Below are positions 1-6,509 of a DNA stretch of 15,158 nt, in pieces. The position numbers and the translations under genes are program-made. How positions within the stretch are numbered: the stretch's first letter is position 1; every line of letters starts with the position of its first letter. Source of the stretch: Cyclobacteriaceae bacterium (lineage in GTDB: Bacteria > Bacteroidota > Bacteroidia > Cytophagales > Cyclobacteriaceae); assembly GCA_025455445.1 (NCBI GenBank), contig JALOMN010000010.1:1-15158 (forward strand), read 5' to 3'. The notes beneath the pieces are model-generated. The model searched no databases and was not told the DNA's origin. It worked only from the letters and a program-made list of their open reading frames with translations.

Positions 1-26
1 CATGGAAACTAATCTTTGTGAGAAGT

Positions 27-57
27 TTTGAAAAAAAATGACGGGTCAATAGCTTTG
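27..57 (+). promoter_or_regulatory. Bacteroidota-type promoter of the tRNA-Pro gene
   Basis: TTTG at 27-30 and TAGCTTTG at 50-57 are separated by exactly 19 bases. This fits the -33 TTTG / -7 TAnnTTTG consensus known for the Bacteroidota primary sigma factor. Transcription would begin around 62-65, leaving a leader of roughly 35 nt before the tRNA at 98. It is the only promoter in the window where both boxes are clear. The promoter role is inferred from the match and its position. Confidence 0.7.
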
Positions 58-97
58 AATAGTAATTGACGGTTAAGAGCAATACATCTTATTTTAT

Positions 98-171
98 CGG
101 GGCGTAGCGCAGCCCGGTAGCGCGCTTCGTTCGGGACGAAGAAGTCGCTGGTTCGAATCCAGTCGCCCCGA
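98..171 (+). tRNA. tRNA-Pro, anticodon CGG
   Basis: A full cloverleaf can be folded by eye. The acceptor stem CGGGGCG (98-104) pairs with CGCCCCG (164-170), and the discriminator is A171. The D arm GCGC (107-110) pairs with GCGC (120-123), and its loop contains GG. The anticodon stem CTTCG (125-129) pairs with CGAAG (137-141) around the loop TTCGGGA, giving anticodon CGG at 132-134, which reads codon CCG. The T stem is 147-151/159-163 around the loop TTCGAAT. C1-G72, A73, G35 and G36 are the known proline-identity elements, and G37 is typical of tRNA-Pro. CCA is not encoded (the sequence continues ctc), so it must be added after transcription. The gene stands alone with its own promoter. Confidence 0.97.
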
Positions 172-316
172 CTCTTTCATCTCTTACCATCAACTACTTC
201 TGATATTGGATACTTTTTTTGATTCAACGGGTAATAAAATAAGGTAAAAGCTGCACTTGTTTACCTGACCATCCTGAAATGCACCTCAATCCAGTTTTGC
301 GCTGTTCTGCATATTT

Positions 317-330
317 ATTGATTAATCAAT
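317..330. repeat. Perfect 14-bp palindrome
   Basis: ATTGATTAATCAAT equals its own reverse complement. It lies about 450 bp upstream of the desaturase start and about 145 bp downstream of the tRNA. It could be a protein-binding site, but palindromes of this size in AT-rich DNA can occur by chance and no second copy was noticed. Confidence 0.4.
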
Positions 331-542
331 GGAACAATTAAGCCATCCTATATGATTGAAAGAACCCTAAAATGTGGGTATATATGTTGATTTCAGGGAA
401 TATTAGGTATTGGAGATTTCTTCCGTTAGCTTCTGCAAAATTTTGACTACCTTCGTGTGTTCAATTTTTATTAATCCCGCAGAAGGCTATACTCTTCCCC
501 CCTAAGACGATTACCTGTGCTTCAAGATTCTTTTAATTGAAA

Positions 543-558
543 TAAGACACCTGTCTTA
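543..558. promoter_or_regulatory. Candidate operator: 7-bp inverted repeat upstream of the desaturase
   Basis: TAAGACA (543-549) and TGTCTTA (552-558) form a perfect 7-bp inverted repeat around a central CC. The size and symmetry suit a dimeric helix-turn-helix repressor. The site is about 217 bp upstream of the desaturase start, which is far for a simple operator unless the transcript begins well upstream. No regulator gene lies beside it. The operator role is inference. Confidence 0.3.
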
Positions 559-774
559 ACGTTGTTTATTTAAATTATTCTGAATAGTTCAATTTTTGAA
601 AATTAAAGCTTTTTCTTCCGTTCTGTTGGTCGCGCAAACGCCTCTTTCAGAAATAAATACAGTGAGTGATTTTAGAATTGAACCAATTTTGGTTTCAGCG
701 GTTGTTGTTATATGTGATAGACCGCAACTCACTCAAATATCACACTACTAAATTTTTAATCTACCAATTTTTTA

Positions 775-1918
775 ATGTCAATTAACAAACCGATTTCCTT
801 TTCTACTACACAGCGTGATTTTACCAACACGTTGAACAAAAGAGTAAATGATTATTTCAAATCTAATGGCATAAATAAACATGCCAATAGTGAGATGATA
901 TTGAAGACAATATTCATGTTTACCCTTTATTTCCTGCCCTATGCGCTTATTGTTACTGAAGTGGTAACTGCGCTTCCCGCACTTATTTTGCTGGTAGTTG
1001 TGATGAGCATTGGTCTTGCCGGCATTGGATTATCGGTAATGCACGATGCCAATCATGGTGCCTATTCCAATAAAAAATGGATGAACACGCTAATTGGTTA
1101 TTCACTGAATATGGTGGGGGCAAATGCGTTTAACTGGAAAATACAACACAATGTATATCATCATACCTACACCAATGTGCATGAAGAAGATGAAGACATC
1201 AGCCCTCGCGGTGTGCTGCGCATGGAGCCGCATGCCGAATGGAAGAAAATTCATAAGTTCCAACATATATATGCGTGGCCACTTTATGGCCTCATGACTA
1301 TCGTGTGGCTTTTTTACAAGGATTTTGTAAGACTGGTAAAATATCATCAGTCCGGCATTGCTGCGAAGCAGAACGCAAATATTGTAAACGAGTGGGCCAT
1401 TCTTTTAGGCACCAAATTCTTATACGTGGGTTATAAACGAGTGGGCCATTCTTTTAGGCACCAAATTCTTATACGTGGGTTATATTTTTATTATACCGTT
1501 AGTTTTTACAGCGCTTGCCTGGTGGCAGATTGTATTAGGTATCATTGTGATGCACTATATCGCAGGTTTCTTACTGGCTATCATCTTTCAGCCGGCACAT
1601 GTAATTGAAGGCACCGCTTATCCCTTACCTGATGAGAATCTTATGCTTGAAAATAATTGGGCGATACATCAGTTACTCACCACTTCAAATTTTGGTAACA
1701 ACAGTCGTTGGTTTACCTGGTATGTAGGTGGACTTAATTTCCAGATTGAGCATCACTTGTTCCCCAATGTATGTCATGTGCATTATCGGAAGATAGCGTC
1801 CATCGTAAAAGACACGGCTCATGAATTTGGCTTACCATACAGAAGCGCACGCACCTTTGCAGAGGCGTTGGTAAGTCACGCAAGAATTTTGAGGCAACTC
1901 GGGCAAAAGCCTGCCTAA
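775..1918 (+). pseudogene. Membrane fatty-acid desaturase, frameshifted by a 49-bp tandem duplication
   Basis: This is a di-iron integral-membrane fatty-acid desaturase (FA_desaturase family, linoleoyl-CoA/acyl-lipid desaturase type), which inserts double bonds into membrane acyl chains. The three histidine boxes are split over two frames. HDANH (H90, H94) and HNVYHH (H125, H129, H130) lie in the first frame (775-1608). QIEHH (codons at 1751-1756) lies in the second (open from before 1475 to 1918). An exact 49-bp tandem duplication (1385-1433 repeated at 1434-1482) causes the shift. Removing one copy restores one 364-aa frame with a seamless GYIFIIPLV junction, a normal length for the family. 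As it stands, the 277-aa product is native only to about residue 220, ends in an unrelated tail and lacks the third box, so it should be inactive. Hydrophobic segments flank the boxes. The sigma-factor gene follows 52 bp downstream. The alternative is a sequencing or assembly error. Confidence 0.9.
1385..1482 (+). repeat. Exact 49-bp direct tandem duplication inside the desaturase gene
   Basis: Unit 1 is 1385-1433 and unit 2 is 1434-1482. Every base i matches i+49 from 1385 through 1435, so the copies are identical and the junction extends two bases further. Because 49 is not a multiple of three, the extra copy shifts the frame. Perfect identity means the event is very recent or an assembly artefact. 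Such duplications are readily lost by slippage or recombination. Confidence 0.97.
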
Positions 1919-1970
1919 GTTTCATTAAGGATAATTAGAATTTTATCACTCTTATTAATTAAAAGCACGT

Positions 1971-2834
1971 ATGAGGCAATTAAAGATCACCAAACAGATT
2001 ACTAAACGCGAAACACAATCGCTCGATAAATATTTGCAGGAAATTGGTAAGGTAGAGTTAATTACTGCCGAGATGGAAGTGGATTTAGCCAGGCGCATAA
2101 GGCAGGGTGATCAAATGGCATTGGAAAAATTGACCAAAGCAAATCTCCGTTTCGTGGTGTCTGTAGCAAAGCAATATCAAAATAATGGTCTTACACTAGG
2201 TGATTTAATTAGTGAAGGTAATCTGGGTCTGATAAAGGCTGCGATGCGTTTTGATGAAACACGTGGTTTTAAATTTATTTCATACGCAGTGTGGTGGATT
2301 CGTCAATCCATTTTGCAGGCGTTGGCAGAGCAATCCAGAGTGGTGCGTTTGCCTCTGAATCGGGTAGGTTCTTTAAATAAATTGCATAGAGCGTTTTCAG
2401 AACTCGAGCAAAAGCATCAGCGCGAACCATCCGTTTCTGAATTGGCTGAATTATTAGAAGTAACAACCGAGGATGTAGAAAGTAGCTTGCGTTCTTCGGG
2501 TCGTCACATATCTGTTGATGCACCTTTCGTGCAAGGAGAAGAGAATAATCTCCTTGATGTGTTGGTAAGTGATGCGCAACTACCTCCTGATTCAGCAATG
2601 ATAGTTGATTCTCTAAAAAGAGAAATATCCAGAGCATTATCAGCATTAACTGAAAAAGAGTCGGGTGTTTTGTCGTGTTATTTTGGTTTGAATGATTTAC
2701 AACCGATGACGCTGGAAGAAATTGGTGACCGTTATAACCTTACCCGTGAGCGCGTGCGCCAGATAAAAGAAAAAGCAACCGCTAAACTTAGAGTAAAACA
2801 TCAGAGCACATCGCTGAAAGCATACCTGGGGTAA
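1971..2834 (+). CDS. rpoD: Primary-type sigma-70 factor (RpoD/SigA) of Bacteroidota
   Basis: This protein directs RNA polymerase core to promoters. At 287 aa it lacks region 1.1, as the primary sigma factors of Bacteroidota do. Region 1.2 (about residues 17-50) includes [16 protein letters not shown]. Region 2 follows, with [51 protein letters not shown] and [17 protein letters not shown]. Region 3 spans about 135-205 and ends in [18 protein letters not shown]. Region 4 has the DNA-binding helix-turn-helix at about 246-275 ([20 protein letters not shown]). The start is chosen because [11 protein letters not shown] matches the family N-terminus. The C-terminal tail ([20 protein letters not shown]) is less like the usual IRRLRH ending, so this may be a second rpoD-like copy rather than the sole housekeeping sigma. 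It lies 52 bp after the desaturase, with which it may share a transcript, and no promoter box of its own is evident. Confidence 0.93.
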   Translation: MRQLKITKQITKRETQSLDKYLQEIGKVELITAEMEVDLARRIRQGDQMALEKLTKANLRFVVSVAKQYQNNGLTLGDLISEGNLGLIKAAMRFDETRGFKFISYAVWWIRQSILQALAEQSRVVRLPLNRVGSLNKLHRAFSELEQKHQREPSVSELAELLEVTTEDVESSLRSSGRHISVDAPFVQGEENNLLDVLVSDAQLPPDSAMIVDSLKREISRALSALTEKESGVLSCYFGLNDLQPMTLEEIGDRYNLTRERVRQIKEKATAKLRVKHQSTSLKAYLG

Positions 2835-2887
2835 TTGTTTCTGATTTGACGCGAATACATATTGACTAAATAAAATTTTTAAACACC

Positions 2888-3223
2888 ATGTTTAATCAGA
2901 TTTACACTTCAGTTTGGAGTAAATACAGACCTGTAATTATCCAACTTATGATGAGTGCACAAGAAGGACCGGCAGAATACAAACTTTCTGCACATGAGTT
3001 TAAAGCACTTAATCCAAAGGAACGAAGCTATTCGTTTGAATTGCATGCGTATAAAGGCAAGGCAACCAATAACATTAAAACATCAGCTAATGCAAATGAT
3101 TTATTGTTAATGCTGAATGCTTCTAAAAAGGCTAAAGAGCTTATGGAGGAGAGTGGTTTTGGTTTTACGCTTGATAAGCAATTTGTGTTGCACGTAGTAA
3201 AGCTTGAAGTGCCTGCAGTTTAA
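2888..3223 (+). CDS. Conserved-looking small protein of unknown function
   Basis: This 111-aa protein has no signal peptide or membrane segment and no domain I can name. It begins MFNQIYTSVWSKYRPVI. A mixed central part contains FKALNPKERSYSFELHAYKG and a polar IKTSANANDLLLML stretch, and it ends in a KKAKELMEESGFGFTLDKQ helix followed by FVLHVVKLEV. The composition (balanced Lys/Glu, hydrophobic periodicity, few rare residues) looks like a genuine soluble cytoplasmic protein. It starts 53 bp after the sigma gene on the same strand. TTTG at 2845-2848 and a TA-rich run at 2871-2878 may be a weak promoter, but the -7 element is not a good match. I vaguely associate this type with Bacteroidota proteins annotated as hypothetical. 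A functional link to the sigma factor is speculation. Confidence 0.75.
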   Translation: MFNQIYTSVWSKYRPVIIQLMMSAQEGPAEYKLSAHEFKALNPKERSYSFELHAYKGKATNNIKTSANANDLLLMLNASKKAKELMEESGFGFTLDKQFVLHVVKLEVPAV

Positions 3224-3330
3224 TTAACGAAAAGTGTTCACAACGAAAATGTAAATGCATAGCCAGATGGGCAGCATTTATATTTAGATAAAACGTATCG
3301 CATAAAATAGGAATAGCAAAGTATTGGTGT

Positions 3331-3338
3331 TACCTTTG
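3331..3338 (+). promoter_or_regulatory. Candidate -7 box TACCTTTG for the cold-shock gene
   Basis: TACCTTTG matches the Bacteroidota -7 consensus TAnnTTTG exactly. No TTTG lies at the expected -33 distance. If used, transcription would begin near 3344-3346 and leave a leader of roughly 177 nt before the 3522 start. A long leader is typical of cspA-type mRNAs. The interval 3224-3521 holds no other believable gene. Confidence 0.5.
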
Positions 3339-3521
3339 ACCCGAAGTTTAAGTTTAAGCGGAATTAAGTCATAGTACATCGTTTTCTTAATTCCCTCTTT
3401 AATTATATAATATTTAGTTACTCTTCGCTCCAGATTCGGAGCAATTTTTAACACGATTTTATACACAATTACAGTAGCTGACTCAAGCTCACGATGAAAA
3501 TTTTTTAATAACAATTTACAA

Positions 3522-3713
3522 ATGCAAGGAACAGTAAAATTCTTTAATGAAACCAAAGGTTTTGGTTTTATTAAACCGTCAGATTCAAACGAAGATATCT
3601 TCGTTCACACCTCAGGTCTTATTGACGAAATTCGTCAGAATGACCAAGTTGAATATGATGTAGAAAGAGGTAAAAAAGGCATGAATGCCGTTAACGTTAA
3701 GTTGGTTGACTAA
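3522..3713 (+). CDS. cspA: Cold-shock protein, CspA family
   Basis: This 63-aa single cold-shock domain is a five-stranded OB fold that binds single-stranded RNA and DNA, classically as an RNA chaperone. RNP1 is at residues 12-17 (KGFGFI) and RNP2 at 26-29 (IFVH). The aromatic surface residues F7, F8, F14, F16, F27 and H29 are in place. The ending GMNAVNVKLVD is typical of Bacteroidota members, and the length is normal for the family (about 63-70 aa). The gene has a long leader with a TACCTTTG box at 3331-3338 and a hairpin terminator right after it, so it is probably monocistronic. The convergent gene at 3813-4268 encodes a related domain. Whether it responds to cold cannot be told from sequence. 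Confidence 0.95.
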   Translation: MQGTVKFFNETKGFGFIKPSDSNEDIFVHTSGLIDEIRQNDQVEYDVERGKKGMNAVNVKLVD

Positions 3714-3734
3714 GCTAATTTCTTACGTATAAAC

Positions 3735-3763
3735 AAAAAAACCACTCCTAAAGAGTGGTTTTT
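3735..3763. terminator. Bidirectional intrinsic terminator between two convergent cold-shock genes
   Basis: The stem AAAAACCACTC (3737-3747) pairs over 11 bp with GAGTGGTTTTT (3753-3763) around the loop CTAAA. Reading +, the hairpin ends in a T run; reading -, it ends in seven T (complement of A 3735-3741). It therefore fits as a shared terminator for the + gene ending at 3713 and the - gene ending at 3813. Confidence 0.85.
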
Positions 3764-3812
3764 GCTTTTATATACAATGATGATTTTATTCGTGCTTCGG
3801 GTTCAGTAAAAC

Positions 3813-4268
3813 CTATCTGAGTAATTTTACTCTTACCGCATTCATTCCTTTAATTCCGCGCTCGGTTTCAAAAGTTACCATATCATTTTCTTTAATTGGA
3901 TTCAGCAGGCCATTGCTGTGTACAAAGATGCTTTCTCCTGAATCACTGTCTTTGATAAATCCAAACCCTTTTGAGTTATTGAAAAATGTAACTTTTCCTT
4001 TTTTGATATGATTGGCTTCGTGTGATAATATATTTCTTGATCCGGTTACGATGTCATCGGTATTGACATTACTGCGTTTCCTGGTAGGATCGGGTGGGGT
4101 GGAGGTAATATTTCCGTTTTCGTCTACATACGCCATCATGTCTTCCCACGATTGTCCTTCTTTGGCGTTTGCCTTACGATCTTCTTTACGCTGCTCTTTC
4201 TCTTTTCTTTTTTGTATTCTTTTCTTTTCGAGTTCCTTTTTGTTGAATGTTTCCTGCGGTCTGGCCAT
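3813..4268 (-). CDS. Cold-shock-domain protein with a charged N-terminal extension
   Basis: This 151-aa protein has two parts. Residues 1-35 are strongly basic and charged (KKELEKKRIQKRKEKEQRKEDRK), probably helical and nucleic-acid binding. A linker follows with MMAYVDENGNITSTPPDP, which I recall as a recurrent feature of Bacteroidota proteins of this type. Residues 90-151 are a complete cold-shock domain with RNP1 KGFGFI at 100-105 and RNP2 IFVH at 114-117. The domain closely resembles the neighbouring 63-aa protein (shared KGFGFIK.SDS, IFVH, KGMNAV.VKL), so the pair probably arose by duplication. The start is the ATG at 4266-4268 (minus strand), which gives the expected MARPQETFNKKE N-terminus. 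A TACCTTTG box lies about 90 nt upstream. The likely role is RNA binding or chaperoning; its targets are unknown. Confidence 0.92.
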   Translation of the reverse strand: MARPQETFNKKELEKKRIQKRKEKEQRKEDRKANAKEGQSWEDMMAYVDENGNITSTPPDPTRKRSNVNTDDIVTGSRNILSHEANHIKKGKVTFFNNSKGFGFIKDSDSGESIFVHSNGLLNPIKENDMVTFETERGIKGMNAVRVKLLR

Positions 4269-4357
4269 AGTTAATGTTTAGTTGATTAATAGAGAAAAGC
4301 CTTTTTGTGTTGGGAGCGTGGTAGCGAGGCTAAGCTTCTCTCAATACTGGAGGTATA

Positions 4358-4365
4358 CAAAGGTA
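4358..4365 (-). promoter_or_regulatory. Candidate -7 box TACCTTTG for the minus-strand cold-shock-domain gene
   Basis: The minus strand reads TACCTTTG here, an exact TAnnTTTG match. Transcription would begin near 4350 and leave a leader of about 80 nt before the start at 4268. No clear TTTG appears at -33. The same 8-mer precedes three other genes in the window. Confidence 0.55.
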
Positions 4366-4626
4366 TAATTTTTTTTGCACAGTGTGGTGCTCTTATTTTC
4401 TTCTTATGGCGCTTGCCATCCATTATTTGCTGGGATGGAGCCACATGCCCATCATTCGATATAGTAGAATCACCATATGGATTAAAGGCAGGGTAATTGA
4501 CATTTTTCTGGTGATAGCACACCGTTTATTTCTGTGTATTCCCAGCAGATTGCTAAAAACTCTTAATTATTCAGATTAATTAAAAACAAGATCATTTTCT
4601 TTAAGTTGCTCTTGTTCTTCATCTGC
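4366..4626. other. Intergenic stretch without recognisable features
   Basis: Short open frames on both strands overlap one another here and none reads like a protein family. The final 60 bases are very AT-rich and precede the remnant gene starting at 4627. I see nothing else. Confidence 0.5.
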
Positions 4627-4890
4627 ATGTCAAGGTTACTTTTTTTCTGTTTCTTTTTATGACTCCCGTGAGTTTCGTGCTGTTTCAGACTGCGGATAGC
4701 ACACAGGTTGATCTGGTGGATGTTTTTATTGGCAAGCGGAAATTTAAAGAAGCAAAATAAGTATCGCTCTGATAGAAAAGTCTATTTCTCCTTCTTTCCG
4801 GCACCAACAAGCATACCAGGTGGTGGCAAAGCATAGATCACGTCCATCAATGCGGCATTTTCGCTGAGTGATCCGGCAACTGCAAATCAT
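4627..4890 (+). pseudogene. N-terminal remnant of an exported envelope protein, possibly of the BamA/TamA family
   Basis: Three frames must be joined to read it. ATG at 4627 gives MSRLLFFCFFL, the start of a signal peptide, then a stop at 4660. The neighbouring frame continues TPVSFVLFQTADSTQVDLVDVFIGK (4662-4736). Another shift near 4740 leads to KKQNKYRSDRKVYFSFFPAP, followed by TSIPGGGKA, an in-frame TAG at 4834-4836, and ITSINAAFSLSDPATAN. The short acidic stretch, the FSFFPAP..PGGG motif and the INAAF.LSDPAT strand are what I associate with N-termini of Bacteroidota surface-antigen (Omp85-like) barrels. This family call is from memory and moderate at best. The barrel itself is missing: after about 4890 the frame runs into unrelated sequence. 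Two frameshifts plus a nonsense codon point to a dead gene rather than a single sequencing error. Confidence 0.6.
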
Positions 4891-5110
4891 TCAAACAAAG
4901 AACAGAATCAGGCCATATATGGTAACCTAACCAGGCAATTGACTGCCAAAGGAGATAGCGTGAATGCAACGTTACAATTCATTTTTATCGACAAAAGTAT
5001 TGCGCCCATAGAAGTATCACTCAACATCAAAGACGGGGAAGTTACAAGCAATAGCAGCCGATGCTCGGTTGGCAAATAAGATAAGTGCCAGTAAAAAAAG
5101 ATGTAAGTGT
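4891..5110 (+). pseudogene. Unidentified coding remnant joined to the preceding fragment
   Basis: The frame that carries the preceding remnant stays open from 4837 to the stop at 5077. From about 4891 it reads NKEQNQAIYGNLTRQLTAKG followed by DSVNATLQFIFIDKS, which alternates like beta strands. Near 5038 the overlapping frame seems to take over with KLQAIAADARLANKISASKK. It looks like the C-terminal part of a small protein fused by deletion to the 4627 fragment, with one frameshift. I do not recognise the family, and chance openness cannot be excluded. Confidence 0.35.
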
Positions 5111-5145
5111 GTAACTGGCTTTCTTTTTTATAATATGGTTTGGGC

Positions 5146-5817
5146 CTACTTATTTACTCTCATAATAGAAGTCTGTGTTTTTAATAGTCCAAAATTCAAT
5201 GAAAAATAGAAGACATTAACAGCTATCTTGTTGCAGGGGATGCTTTCTGTCGAGCGCGGTACATAATCTTTATTGATGAAATTAGTAAGATAGTATTTGA
5301 ATTTAAGCGGACCTCCGAATGCTAACTACATTACAGTCATCAGGGAATGATTTAAGATAGTATGCTTATCACTAAACCATACATTCGATTTAGATACTTT
5401 GCCTTCATCTACAAATCGATTTTTTTAAAGGCAACTGGAATATCAAATGCGCATCCAAAAAAAACTTATCGGGAAAATTCTCAATCTTTTTACCAACAGA
5501 AATACCAAGATTATAGGTTCTTGCTTTAAAGCGCATATTCGCTTGCCTGGGATCATCAATAAGTACACCCACGGTTCTAAAAGATAACCCAGTAAAAAGA
5601 CCAAAGTTTCCAGACAAATCAATTTTTACCTAGTTTTGAATGTTAACAACGGGTGAAAAAAGTAGTGCGCTGCTGGTTTCAGTTCCATTGTATTTAATGC
5701 TGGCCGATGAAGAAATAAGTTCACCGCAAGTGGGGGTATAAACTTCTTTAGTATCCTGAGTGATACCGCTTGTTCCAGCAAATAAAATAATTAGGAGAAA
5801 AAATACTTCGACTTCAT
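5146..5817 (-). pseudogene. Decayed outer-membrane beta-barrel (porin-like) gene
   Basis: Reading the minus strand from ATG at 5815-5817, a signal peptide begins MKSKYFF and shifts frame near 5793 into IILFAGTSGITQDTKE. The barrel part follows: GELISSSASIKYNG, then an in-frame TAG (5630-5632), then KIDLSGNFGLFTGLSFRTVG, RFKARTYNLGISVGKKI and DAHLIFQLPLKK. A further shift occurs in a run of seven T (5420-5426). The next frame continues FVDEGKVSKSNVWFSDKHT, another TAG (5326-5328), then GGPLKFKYYLTNFINKDYVP and VNVFYFSLNFGLL to a stop at 5146-5148. The order of motifs (GELI..., GLFTGL..RTVG, RTYNLGI.VG, NVWFSD, LKFKYYLTNF) is that of an uncharacterised Bacteroidota outer-membrane barrel type I recall. 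About 220 codons are recoverable. At least two frameshifts and two nonsense codons make it non-functional. Confidence 0.8.
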
Positions 5818-5822
5818 AAATG

Positions 5823-6449
5823 TTAAATAGTTATATTCTTGTTTCAATATAAAGTTCAAGCTTCTGTACAAATTGAATTGGTAAATTGTAGACCCAGTAG
5901 TAACGCTTGCACCATTGCCACCCGTTCCAAAATAAAATCCATACCCTAACCATTCAACGGGAGACAGCAATTGAGTCTTCAGCCTAAGGCTAAACTTTTC
6001 GGATGTTGGAATGCTAAGCCCCAAGCGACCACACCACGCAAATATTGTTACACTTTCCGAAACAAGTTAAGCATCTGGTTTAGACCAGGCTGCATCCAGA
6101 TCCATTTTGCCTGATCCACTTATTTTATGATTTCATCGTGTATATCTGGTTCCTCCTATCAGCAAATAATTGATGCTTACATTTCCTGTGTAATCATTAT
6201 CCAAGTCCTGGTAGGTAACATCTGTTTTAATGGTCTGATAAATTAATTTTAATGCAGGATTATCGGAAAATCCGATTTCCAATCCTCCACCCCAAAGAAA
6301 GCCATCCTGAATTTTTCCGGAATCGTATTTGTATCGAATTTGTCAGCAAACGCATAGCTTTCAAACGTTAGCAAAGTTATAGATGGTTGTGCCTACACGG
6401 CTGTCGAAAATGCGCAAACGAAACCGATTAGCAGAATTACTTTTACCAT
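5823..6449 (-). pseudogene. Decayed outer-membrane beta-barrel gene, upstream of and collinear with a second one
   Basis: On the minus strand, ATG at 6447-6449 gives the signal peptide MVKVILLIGFVCAFSTAV, a TAG (6393-6395), then AQPS. After TFESYAFADK a frameshift near 6343 leads to IRYKYDSGKIQDGFLWGGGL, EIGFSDNPALKLIYQTIKTD and TGNVSINYLLIGGTRYTR. A TGA (6133-6135) and a TAA (6067-6069) interrupt it before GLSIPTSEKFSLRLKTQLLS, WLGYGFYFGTGGNGASV and STIYQFNLYRSLNFILK. Alternating polar and hydrophobic strands, GGG and GTGGNG turns and a terminal NFILK strand mark a small barrel of roughly 200 aa. It ends only a few bases before the next barrel remnant on the same strand, so the two were probably an operon. 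Its start diverges from the intact gene at 6510, which means the two promoter regions share less than 65 bp. Confidence 0.8.
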
Positions 6450-6470
6450 ATAAATAATTCCTAAATTCTT

Positions 6471-6478
6471 TACCTTTG
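6471..6478 (+). promoter_or_regulatory. Candidate -7 box TACCTTTG for the small secreted protein gene
   Basis: TACCTTTG is an exact TAnnTTTG match 31 bp before the ATG at 6510. Transcription would begin around 6484-6486 with a leader of about 25 nt. No TTTG is present at the -33 position. Confidence 0.55.
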
Positions 6479-6509
6479 TTGTCTCAAAAAAGAAATTTAA
6501 TAAACACCT

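Larger units (their letters stand above)
172..774. other. Gene-free stretch between tRNA-Pro and the desaturase gene
   Basis: No open frame here looks like protein on either strand, and I see no transposase remnant or repeat of the tRNA 3' end. The only structures are two dyads (317-330 and 543-558, listed separately) and AT-rich sequence just before the desaturase start. No exact TAnnTTTG box is visible upstream of the desaturase, so its promoter is unidentified. Confidence 0.6.

Noticed and set aside
98..774. tRNA gene followed by a gene-poor stretch as an integration site for a mobile element
   Set aside because: No integrase and no second copy of the tRNA 3' end were found in the window, and the downstream genes are chromosomal housekeeping types.
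1102..1347. 81-aa minus-strand frame inside the desaturase
   Set aside because: It is antisense to the region encoding the desaturase His boxes, which is clearly the real coding strand.
775..1918. Programmed ribosomal frameshift joining the two desaturase frames
   Set aside because: The exact 49-bp tandem duplication explains the frame change completely, and the intervening extra sequence would add unrelated residues. No slippery site is needed.
2275..2646. 123-aa minus-strand frame inside the sigma-factor gene
   Set aside because: It is antisense to the highly conserved regions 2-3 of the sigma factor and is a shadow of that coding sequence.
3284..3556. 90-aa minus-strand open frame across the cold-shock leader
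   Set aside because: It overlaps the start of the cold-shock gene on the opposite strand, lacks any recognisable family and is rich in residues typical of translated AT-rich non-coding DNA.
4286..4579. Three overlapping short open frames on both strands
   Set aside because: They overlap each other and the probable promoter of the minus-strand cold-shock-domain gene, and none shows domain-like sequence. The two + frames are mutually exclusive.
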